Positions 33,426 to 39,076 of a stretch of DNA of 39,076 nt are shown here, piece by piece. Source of the DNA: CAZUDO01 sp964618895 (lineage in GTDB: Bacteria; Desulfobacterota; Binatia; DP-6). A model generated the notes under the pieces. The model did no database searches. It worked only from the letters and a program-made list of their open reading frames with translations, and was not told the DNA's origin. Both the position numbers and the translations under genes were made by a program. The stretch is from the NCBI GenBank assembly GCA_964618895.1, contig CAZUDO010000087.1:1-39076 (forward strand), in the 5' to 3' direction. Each line of letters begins with the position of its first letter. Position 1 is the stretch's first letter.

Positions 33426-35041
33426 AAGGTGCCCGTGAGCACGCACATCTCGTCGTCGGCGCCCAGGCCGAAGAAGAGCGTGGTGGGGTTGCCGCCACGG
33501 TCGCGGCGGACCCCGCGCGTGACGCCGTTGTCGTGCACGCACTCGTAGTCGATGCCGTCCCCGGGGGCGAGCACCAGCGCCGGGGCGAACGCACGCGTCG
33601 CCGGGTGGCCCCAGTCGAACGACTCGTAGAGCATGTTGGCATCGGTCCTGCCGCCGGCGCGCCACGCCGTGAAGCGGACGCCGCGCTTGTGCATGTGTCC
33701 CTGGATGTCGAGTAGCGCGAGCGAGCCGGGGCCGGGGTTGTAGAAGCGGCCGCTCTGCGTCCGTTGCGAGAACGGCGGCACCACGATCGACGCCATGTCG
33801 TCGAGGTCGAGGAAGCTCTCGGCTCGGTGCACAGGGGTCCCCTGGTAGGGGTGGACGTTGATCCAGGCCTTGATCTGGATCGGCACCGCGAAGCCGTTGG
33901 CGTAGTGCGCGTTCAGCCCGAGATACGTGCCGGCTCGCAGCACACGGGCCACGCCCGTGGGGTAGGCGACCTCGTAGTAGGGCGCCTCGGGCGCGCCGGC
34001 GACCGGCGCGCTGGGGTTCGCGCTGCCGGAGCCGGTGCAGGCCACGTCGCCCGGGTTCCACCCGCTGGCGTAGGGCACGGTGCCGGTCTGTTCGTAGAGG
34101 AGGATGTGGTGTGTGCCCGGGTTCATGGCGAACTCGAAGCGCGCCGCAACGAAGTCTCCGGTGATGGGGGCGCGAATCCACAGGCAGCCCTCCTGTTCCT
34201 CCCCGGGGGCAAGGGTGGGGCCGTCGAGGACGAGCTGGAACCCGCCCGGCGGCGGGGCTGGTGCAGGCGTTGGCACGTACTCGGGCGGCGGCAGACAGGG
34301 GCTGTCCGGGACGAGCCCGTCCGCCGGCGCACCGCCGGCGATCCACGTGGTGACCAGGCCGAGTTCGGCGTCGCTGAGCGGCGCCCCGGTGAGCGGCATG
34401 CGACTGCCCTCGTGCGCCCTGAGCGTGCCGCGCAGCTTGGCGATCAGGAAGCTCGCCTCCGGATCGCCGGCGACGACCCGGTGCCGTCCGGTGGCGCCGC
34501 TGGCCGCCGCGCCCACCAGGCTCGTGTATGCGCGACCGGGACGTAGATCGAGACCGCCCGACTGCGCGACACCATGGCAGCTCGCCACGTTGCAGCCCCG
34601 CGCTGCGAAGATGCGCCGTTCGACCGCCGCGAGCGTGCTCGGGTCGTTGCAGGTGATCGGGGCCGCGGGGGCAGCGGTCGCGACGAAGGTGCGGTGCTGT
34701 CGCCGTCGCCCGACCGTGTACCGGAGCGTGCCTTCCGCGAGTGTGCACGTCTCGCTGACGGTGGCGCGCAGGCGGACGCGCCGCTTGTCGCCGCACCGCT
34801 TCCAGCGCGCCCGCAGGACGGCGCCAGAGCCGGTTGGTCGGAGCCGCGCTACGCGCGGGCCGCAGCCACTTTGGATCGACACCATCGGCTGCTCGACCAT
34901 GAGGGTGTCGCTCCCCGCCGGCCCGGACGACAGCAGCGGCGCGCCGGAGACGAGCAGCACGGCGCGCCGGCAGCTGAGGCCCTTCGCCTCCGTCGTTCCG
35001 GCGACCAGCGTGGCGAGCGCGACCACCAGCAGGCTCCGCAT
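33413..35041 (-). CDS. Exported PHM-like copper monooxygenase with cytochrome-like domain
   Basis: The 542-residue protein starts at an ATG with GGGAGG four bases upstream and has a signal peptide (1-19). Residues 24-122 are a distant third copy of the undescribed domain in the proteins at 16485-20329. Residues 131-240 are a cytochrome c-like module of the planctomycete/myxobacterial kind: heme motif CX4CH (C150, C155, H156), GGLDLRPG, and a likely axial Met in SRMPL (M215). Residues 265-542 match the peptidylglycine-monooxygenase fold. The first copper site is H311, H312 and H379; the second is H449, H451 (GHMH) and M532 (DEMC). All six ligands are present. Likely a periplasmic or secreted copper oxygenase fed electrons by the heme; substrate unknown. 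Confidence 0.85.
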   Translation of the reverse strand: MRSLLVVALATLVAGTTEAKGLSCRRAVLLVSGAPLLSSGPAGSDTLMVEQPMVSIQSGCGPRVARLRPTGSGAVLRARWKRCGDKRRVRLRATVSETCTLAEGTLRYTVGRRRQHRTFVATAAPAAPITCNDPSTLAAVERRIFAARGCNVASCHGVAQSGGLDLRPGRAYTSLVGAAASGATGRHRVVAGDPEASFLIAKLRGTLRAHEGSRMPLTGAPLSDAELGLVTTWIAGGAPADGLVPDSPCLPPPEYVPTPAPAPPPGGFQLVLDGPTLAPGEEQEGCLWIRAPITGDFVAARFEFAMNPGTHHILLYEQTGTVPYASGWNPGDVACTGSGSANPSAPVAGAPEAPYYEVAYPTGVARVLRAGTYLGLNAHYANGFAVPIQIKAWINVHPYQGTPVHRAESFLDLDDMASIVVPPFSQRTQSGRFYNPGPGSLALLDIQGHMHKRGVRFTAWRAGGRTDANMLYESFDWGHPATRAFAPALVLAPGDGIDYECVHDNGVTRGVRRDRGGNPTTLFFGLGADDEMCVLTGTFYRR

Positions 35042-35061
35042 CGGTCCTCCCGTCACCCCGC

Positions 35062-35112
35062 TCATGCCACGGCGACCAGCAGCTTCACGAGAATCGCCGT
35101 GTCGAGATACAC
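35062..35112 (-). pseudogene. 16-codon stub of a PIN-domain toxin
   Basis: Four bases after the antitoxin stop a GTG opens VYLDTAILVKLLVAVA and then TGA. YLDTAILVKLLV is the first strand and helix of VapC-type PIN toxins, with the first catalytic Asp, and its place directly after a Phd antitoxin is where the toxin gene should be. The other 110 or so residues are missing; the next gene starts 20 bases on. The toxin is dead. Confidence 0.7.
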
Positions 35113-35116
35113 CGCG

Positions 35117-35344
35117 TCAGTCCCGAGCGTCCCGGTCCTCTCGCACGAGACCGTCGGCGGACCGCCCGCCTCCGCCTCGCCGCAGCAGGCCATGGTTCAC
35201 GCGAAACGGCCTGGGGGCATGCCCGAGTCCCACGATCTTTGCCTTCGGGCGGCCGTCTGAAGTGATGATGATCTCTTCGCCAGCAGCAGCGCGTTCGAGG
35301 AGTTCGGAGAAGTAGGCTTTGGCGGTTCGCACCGTGGCAATCAT
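35117..35344 (-). CDS. Phd/YefM-type antitoxin, now orphan
   Basis: The 75-residue protein opens with TVRTAKAYFSELLERAAAGEEIIITSDGRPKAKIVGL, the Phd/YefM DNA-binding fold (prevent-host-death family). The basic, Gly-rich tail would normally wrap the toxin. Its partner is reduced to a 16-codon stub just downstream. The ATG at 35344 lies eight bases after a -10-like element, with a palindrome between the -35 and -10. This suits self-repression by the antitoxin. With no toxin left, the gene is either decaying or kept for protection against related toxins elsewhere. Confidence 0.85.
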   Translation of the reverse strand: MIATVRTAKAYFSELLERAAAGEEIIITSDGRPKAKIVGLGHAPRPFRVNHGLLRRGGGGRSADGLVREDRDARD

Positions 35345-35352
35345 GGCGGCTC

Positions 35353-35381
35353 AGTGTAGCCACCGGTGACTACATGTGCAA
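35353..35381 (-). promoter_or_regulatory. Promoter of the antitoxin gene
   Basis: On the minus strand TTGCAC (35376-35381), exactly 17 bases, then TACACT (35353-35358), eight bases before the ATG. This is the best promoter in the window and predicts a leaderless mRNA. Confidence 0.55.
35356..35373. promoter_or_regulatory. Palindromic operator of the antitoxin gene
   Basis: GTAGCCACCGGTGACTAC is an 18-base palindrome with one mismatched pair. It fills the spacer of the antitoxin promoter and overlaps the -10. It is the probable binding site of the Phd-type antitoxin. Confidence 0.6.
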
Positions 35382-35388
35382 CGGCCGG

Positions 35389-36264
35389 TCAGGTGCGCAG
35401 CGCGTCGATCGACACCAGCGCGAGCGCGCTCCAGATGAGGCCGAACGTGACTGCCTGCAGCGACGTGAACGGCTCCTTGAAGGCGTACACGGCCAGGAGC
35501 AGCGTCAGCGAGGGCGCGATGTACTGCAGGAAGCCGAGCGTCGACAGCCGGATGCGGCGGGCGCCGAAGGCGAACAGGAGCAGGGGGGCGGCGGTCACCG
35601 GCCCGGTCGCCACGATCAGCATGTCCGTGGCCAGGTCGCCGCCGAGGAAGCTTGCCGTTCCGTGCGCGCTCCGCCACACGAGGTACGCGACCGCGGCGGG
35701 AGTCATCAGGGCGGTTTCGATCACCAGGCTGTCGAGCGATCCGACGGCGACGGTCTTCCGGACGTAGCCGTACAGCCCGAAGGTTGCGGCCAGCAGCAGG
35801 CTGACCCAGGGCAGGCGGCCGAGGGCGATGGTCTGGTAGGTCACGGCCCCGGCGGCGAGCAGCACCGCCGCCAGGCGGGCCCCGGCGACGCGCTCGCGCA
35901 GCAGGAACGCGCCGAGGGCGATCGAGACCAGCGGGTTGATGAAGTAGCCGAGGCTGGTATCGAGGATGCGCTGCTGCTGCACGGCCCAGATGAACGTCAG
36001 CCAGTTGGCGGCGATCAGCGCCCCCGAGAGCGCGAGCGCCCCCACCGCGCGGCGATCGCTCGCTACGATTGCCCGGATGGCGCCGGGGCTCGTCCACGCG
36101 GCGAGTGCCGCCGCGCACGCCGCCGACCACACGAAGCGATGGGCCAGGCACTCCACAGGATCGACGTGCGCGAGCGCCTTCCAGAACACGGGTACGAGGC
36201 CCCAGAGCACGAACGCCCCGGCGGCCGCGACGATGCCCTGCCGGTCGTCGCCGGTCGTGGCCAT
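35389..36264 (-). CDS. rarD: RarD-type EamA transporter
   Basis: The 291-residue inner-membrane protein has about ten hydrophobic helices in two EamA halves. RarD signatures are present: FVLWGLVPVFWKAL near 18-31, HRFVWS, NWLTFIWAVQQQRILDTSLGYFINPL, FGLYGYVRKTVAVGSLDSLVIET, and LGFLQYIAPSLTLLLAVYAFKEP. Substrates of RarD proteins are poorly defined (drug/metabolite transporter superfamily). The start at 36264 is an ATG. The upstream short-chain dehydrogenase gene ends 14 bases before it on the same strand, so they are probably one transcript driven from the promoter at 37041-37070. Confidence 0.9.
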   Translation of the reverse strand: MATTGDDRQGIVAAAGAFVLWGLVPVFWKALAHVDPVECLAHRFVWSAACAAALAAWTSPGAIRAIVASDRRAVGALALSGALIAANWLTFIWAVQQQRILDTSLGYFINPLVSIALGAFLLRERVAGARLAAVLLAAGAVTYQTIALGRLPWVSLLLAATFGLYGYVRKTVAVGSLDSLVIETALMTPAAVAYLVWRSAHGTASFLGGDLATDMLIVATGPVTAAPLLLFAFGARRIRLSTLGFLQYIAPSLTLLLAVYAFKEPFTSLQAVTFGLIWSALALVSIDALRT

Positions 36265-36278
36265 GCGCCGCGGGTGGC

Positions 36279-37034
36279 TCAGTTCTTCTGCGCCGTCGGG
36301 CGCACGAGGAGGTCGTGCACCTCCATGTGCGGTGGGCGGGTGACGATCCAGCGAATGGCCTCGGCGACGTCGGCCGGCTCGAGCGTTTTCATGCGCTGGC
36401 TGAGCGCCGCATCGGCTCCCGGCCGTCCGGAGAACACCTCCGCGAACTCGGTGAACACGTAGCCCGGCGACACGGCGGTGACGCGAATGGGGCTCTGGCG
36501 GGCGCGCAGCTCGACGCGCAGGGCCTCGGTGAGCGCGCGCACAGCGAACTTGGTGGCGGCGTAGACGCCGCTGTCGGCGCCCGGGATGCGATGCCCGGCC
36601 ATCGACGAGACGTGCACGATGTGGCCGGCGACGGCGCGGCGGTCCATGTCCTGGATCGCCTCGCGGGTCGCGATGCAGAGGCCGAGCACGTTCACCTCGA
36701 GCATCTCGCGCCAGGCGTCGGTGGCGCCGCTGCTGAGCGGCGCGCTCCGCCCGAGGCCGGCGTTGTTGACCAGCACGTCGACGCCGCCGAAGCGCTCGCG
36801 TGCGCTGGCGACCAGCCGCCGGATGTCGTCCTCGCGGCGCATGTCGGTCGGCTGTACGGCGACGGTGCCGCCGTGCGCGCGGATCTCAGCGGCGAGCTGC
36901 TCGAGCCGGTCGGCGCGCCGGGCCGCGATCACCACCCGCGCCCCGGCGGCCGCCAGCACGCGCGCCGTCGCCGTGCCGATGCCGCTCGACGCCCCGGTGA
37001 CGATCGCCGTCCGCTCCGCGAGCTCGCCCGTCAT
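36279..37034 (-). CDS. Classical short-chain dehydrogenase/reductase
   Basis: The 251-residue cytoplasmic enzyme has every classical SDR motif: TGASSGIG (13-20) for NAD(P), NNAG (90-93), a catalytic Ser in HVSSMAG (about S144), and YAATK (Y158, K162). ARR at 38-40 after the second strand suggests NADP preference. The C-terminus (ADVAEAIRWIVTRPPHMEVHDLLVRPT) matches YdfG/serine-3-dehydrogenase-like members, oxidoreductases of small hydroxy compounds. The ATG at 37034 lies six bases downstream of a -10-like TATCAG. It heads a two-gene unit with rarD and diverges from the MaoC operon. Confidence 0.9.
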   Translation of the reverse strand: MTGELAERTAIVTGASSGIGTATARVLAAAGARVVIAARRADRLEQLAAEIRAHGGTVAVQPTDMRREDDIRRLVASARERFGGVDVLVNNAGLGRSAPLSSGATDAWREMLEVNVLGLCIATREAIQDMDRRAVAGHIVHVSSMAGHRIPGADSGVYAATKFAVRALTEALRVELRARQSPIRVTAVSPGYVFTEFAEVFSGRPGADAALSQRMKTLEPADVAEAIRWIVTRPPHMEVHDLLVRPTAQKN

Positions 37035-37040
37035 GCGGAC

Positions 37041-37070
37041 CTGATACGGCCCCTTGACCTGAGCCGTCAA
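37041..37070 (-). promoter_or_regulatory. Predicted promoter of the dehydrogenase-rarD unit
   Basis: Minus-strand TTGACG (37065-37070), 18 bases, TATCAG (37041-37046), six bases before the ATG. It overlaps the promoter of the divergent operon, so the two directions may compete. Confidence 0.5.
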
Positions 37071-37082
37071 TCGGTGTGAGTT
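37054..37082 (+). promoter_or_regulatory. Predicted promoter of the MaoC-crotonase operon
   Basis: TTGACC (37054-37059), 17 bases, TGAGTT (37077-37082), seven bases before the ATG at 37090. The -10 is weak, but the spacing and position repeat the start-proximal pattern. Confidence 0.35.
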
Positions 37083-37089
37083 CTGCCGC

Positions 37090-37923
37090 ATGCCGGTCGA
37101 TCTGTCCGCCGTGGGCAAGAAGCTCGGGTCGGTCACGCACACCTACGTCGAGCGCGACGTGATGCTGTATGCGCTCGGCGTCGGCTGCGGCACCGACGAC
37201 CTGCCGTTCACGTACGAGGGCGACCTGAAGGTGCTGCCCACCTTCGCCGTCATCCCGTCCTTCCCCGCCATGCTGAACCTGGGCGGCGCCATGCAGGTGA
37301 ACCCCATCATGGTGCTGCACGGTGAGCAGCGCATCGAGCTGCTGGGGCCCATCCCCACCAGCGGCACCATCACCACCACGCCCACCATCAAGGCGATGTA
37401 CGACAAGGGCAAGGGCGCGCTGGTGGTGGTCGAGACCGAGAGTGTGGATGCGCGGGGCAAGCTCCTCTTCCGTTGCACGTCGGGCATCTTCGCACGCGGC
37501 GAGGGCGGCTTCGGCGGCGAGCGCGGGCCGAGCGGCTCCAAGAACGTGCCGCCGGACCGGCCGCCCGACCAATCGATCGCCTACAAGACGCTGCCGAACC
37601 AGGCGCTCCTCTATCGGCTGTCGGGCGACATGAACCCGCTGCACGCCGACCCCAGCTTCGCCGCCATGGGGGGGTTCGACCGTCCGATCCTGCACGGGCT
37701 CTGCACCTACGGCCACGCCGGCCGCGCGGTCCTGCAGGCGTACTGCGGCAACGACCCCGCCAGGCTGAAGGCCTTCGAGGTACGCTTCTCGGGCGTCGTC
37801 TTCCCGGGCGAGACCATCACCACCGACATGTGGCAGATCGCCCCCGGCAAGATCGTGCTCACGGCCAAGACCGAGCGCGGTGAGGCCGTGCTGTCGGGGG
37901 CGGCGGCGGAGGTGGTGGTCTGA
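37090..37923 (+). CDS. MaoC-like enoyl-CoA hydratase 2
   Basis: The 277-residue protein is a double-hotdog hydratase. The N-terminal half (YALGVGCGTDDLPFTYEGDLKVLPTFAV) lacks catalytic residues, as usual. The C-terminal half has the hydratase 2 motif YRLSGDMNPLHADP with the catalytic Asp-His pair D180 and H185, then GGFDRPILHGLCTYGHAGRAV. This arrangement matches the (R)-specific 2-enoyl-CoA hydratase region of peroxisomal multifunctional enzyme type 2. Expected reaction is hydration of trans-2-enoyl-CoA to (R)-3-hydroxyacyl-CoA. It is the first gene of an operon; the lipoprotein gene's ATG overlaps its stop (TGATG), and a crotonase follows. Confidence 0.92.
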   Translation: MPVDLSAVGKKLGSVTHTYVERDVMLYALGVGCGTDDLPFTYEGDLKVLPTFAVIPSFPAMLNLGGAMQVNPIMVLHGEQRIELLGPIPTSGTITTTPTIKAMYDKGKGALVVVETESVDARGKLLFRCTSGIFARGEGGFGGERGPSGSKNVPPDRPPDQSIAYKTLPNQALLYRLSGDMNPLHADPSFAAMGGFDRPILHGLCTYGHAGRAVLQAYCGNDPARLKAFEVRFSGVVFPGETITTDMWQIAPGKIVLTAKTERGEAVLSGAAAEVVV

Positions 37924-38117
37924 TGCCCCGGGGGGCCGCGTGCGTGGTCGTCGCGGCGGCCGTACTCGCCGCCGTCGGCTGTCGCAAACCCGCGCCGGTG
38001 CCGCACCCGGCGCCCCCGTTGCTCGCCGAGGAGCCGCTGCCCCCGTCGGGCGAGGTCGAGTTCCAGATCGGCGACATCCGCCACAGTACCTTCCACGTGG
38101 AGGCGATCGGGCGATGA
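37923..38117 (+). CDS. Small predicted lipoprotein
   Basis: The 64-residue protein starts at an ATG overlapping the MaoC stop by one base. It has a hydrophobic signal ending in the lipobox LAAVGC (Cys20), a Pro-rich stretch (24-42), and a conserved-looking C-terminus EVEFQIGDIRHSTFHVEAIGR. I know no family. Tight coupling to a CoA operon is odd for a lipoprotein. Its last codons overlap the next gene (ATGA). Confidence 0.7.
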   Translation: MPRGAACVVVAAAVLAAVGCRKPAPVPHPAPPLLAEEPLPPSGEVEFQIGDIRHSTFHVEAIGR

Positions 38118-38296
38118 ACCCGCCGGCGGGACGGATCCAGATCGGCGACCAGGTCGCGGTGCCCGGCGGCCGCCGCGGGCGCGTGGTGGGCGAGCGGCTC
38201 ATTGCCACCAACGGCGCCTGGGCCTATACGGTCGCGCTCGACGGCGGGGGCACGGTCGAGCATCTGGACTTCGAGCTGAAGCGCATCGCCGCGTGA
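38114..38296 (+). CDS. Small basic KOW/SH3-like protein of unknown function
   Basis: The 60-residue protein begins at an ATG overlapping the lipoprotein stop by four bases. It ends where the crotonase starts (GTGA overlap). The sequence IQIGDQVAVPGGRRGRVVGERL...YTVALDGGGTVEHLDFELKRI looks like a small beta-barrel of the KOW or SH3 kind, in which a G-x-V-x-G-R-x-G-x-V turn is typical. A nucleic-acid or protein contact role is possible but not shown. No homologue is known to me. Confidence 0.65.
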   Translation: MNPPAGRIQIGDQVAVPGGRRGRVVGERLIATNGAWAYTVALDGGGTVEHLDFELKRIAA

Positions 38297-39076
38297 GCGC
38301 CTACGAGCACATTGATTACCGCGTCGATGGGCGCGTGCTCACCATCACGCTGAATCGCCCCGACAAGCTGAACGCGTTCACGGTCCGCATGATGCACGAG
38401 CTGATCGACGCGTTCGGGCGCGCCGACGCCGACGACCAGGTGCGCGCCGTCATCGTCACCGGCGCGGGGCGCGCGTTCTGCGCCGGTGCCGACCTGTCGA
38501 GCGGTGGCGGTACCTTCGACTACGCCGGCGCCACGGCGCCGCAGATGCCCGAAGAGCATCGCGACGCCGGCGGCCAGGTGGTGCTGCGTATCTTCGAGTC
38601 GAAGAAACCCGTCATCGCCGCCATCAACGGTCCTGCGGTGGGCGTCGGCATCACCATGACGCTGCCGATGGACATCCGCATCGCGTCCACCAGCGCGCGC
38701 ATCGGCTTCGTGTTCGCCCGCCGCGGCATCGTCCCGGAGGCGTGCAGCAGCTGGTTCCTGCCGCGCCTGGTGGGCATCAGCCAGGCGACGGAGTGGGTCT
38801 ACACGGGGCGCATCTTCCCGGCCGAGGAGGCGCTCGCCGGCCGGCTCGTGAGCCGCGTGGTCGCGCCCGAGGCGCTCCTGCCGACGGCGCGTGCGCTCGC
38901 CGACGAGATCGCCGACAACACGTCGGCGATGTCGGTCACCCTGTCGCGCCAGCTCCTCTGGCGCATGCTCGGTGCGGACCATCCCATGGAAGCGCACAAG
39001 GTCGACTCGCGCGGAATTTTTTCCATGGGCAGTTCTGCGGACGTGAAGGAAGGGATCGCTGCATTCAAGGAAAAGC
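38293..39076 (+). CDS. Enoyl-CoA hydratase/isomerase (crotonase), truncated by the window end
   Basis: The 261 codons seen start at a GTG overlapping the preceding stop. Crotonase features are clear: LTITLNRPDKLNAFT at the N-terminus, GAGRAFCAGADL for the first oxyanion strand, INGPAVGVGITMTLPMDIRIAS for the second, and RRGIVPEACSSWFLPRLVG, where the Glu after Pro is the expected catalytic acid/base. The last codons (GSSADVKEGIAAFKEK) are typical of the C-terminal end, so perhaps only 10-40 residues are missing. It likely acts on the same type of enoyl-CoA as the MaoC protein, possibly with opposite stereochemistry or as a double-bond isomerase. Confidence 0.92.
   Translation, partial: MSAYEHIDYRVDGRVLTITLNRPDKLNAFTVRMMHELIDAFGRADADDQVRAVIVTGAGRAFCAGADLSSGGGTFDYAGATAPQMPEEHRDAGGQVVLRIFESKKPVIAAINGPAVGVGITMTLPMDIRIASTSARIGFVFARRGIVPEACSSWFLPRLVGISQATEWVYTGRIFPAEEALAGRLVSRVVAPEALLPTARALADEIADNTSAMSVTLSRQLLWRMLGADHPMEAHKVDSRGIFSMGSSADVKEGIAAFKEK

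Noticed and set aside
1..39076. tRNA, rRNA, riboswitch or phage genes
   Set aside because: None was seen on either strand by eye. A covariance-model scan would be needed to exclude small RNAs.

Overview
The window is about 39 kb of very GC-rich chromosomal DNA, densely coding on both strands, with no rRNA, tRNA, CRISPR array or intact mobile element that I can see. The gene content suggests a Gram-negative, deltaproteobacteria-like environmental bacterium. Evidence includes a family B DNA polymerase II, a MscS-type channel, many large Sec-exported proteins with myxobacterial-style cysteine-rich repeats and threonine linkers, and scattered CoA and short-chain dehydrogenase genes. A Binatota/Desulfobacterota-type lineage fits best, but that placement is inference.

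Layout. 1-538 holds a decayed IS110-like fragment and the promoter of a 1167-residue cyclase/AAA/TPR regulator (539-4042). Next come an internally deleted nitroreductase-like gene (4147-4446) and a 1050-residue exported protein with calcium-type Asp motifs (4453-7605). A minus-strand block follows: solute-binding protein, quinone oxidoreductase, HDOD protein, MscS channel, and a phytase-like/DNRLRE exported protein (7901-16393). Divergent from it are two paralogous exported cysteine-rich proteins (16485-20329), a frameshifted alpha/beta hydrolase, DNA polymerase II with a duplicated catalytic motif C (21132-23471) and a beta-helix protein. A glycosyltransferase/methyltransferase pair (24377-25854, minus) diverges from an atypical short-chain dehydrogenase (25929-27425). 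A C-terminal gene fragment and a thioesterase follow.

The most interesting segment is 28539-35041. A secreted DUF2961 protein (GH172) and a secreted DUF4185 protein (GH183) flank an internally deleted Uma2 gene. Both families include enzymes acting on D-arabinan, so this may be a small arabinan-targeting locus. Beside it is a secreted three-part protein: an undescribed N-terminal domain, a CX4CH cytochrome-like domain, and a two-copper PHM-like monooxygenase with all six expected ligands. After it lie an orphan Phd antitoxin with a 16-codon stub of its PIN toxin, a RarD/short-chain dehydrogenase pair, and a divergent operon with overlapping start and stop codons (37090 to the window end) that encodes a MaoC-like hydratase, a tiny lipoprotein, a small basic protein and a crotonase.

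Three themes recur. (1) Several predicted promoters put the -10 hexamer only 6-9 bases before the start codon, which suggests leaderless mRNAs. (2) An undescribed exported domain of about 110 residues occurs in three proteins. (3) Seven gene remnants or internally deleted genes show that the segment has been repeatedly rearranged.
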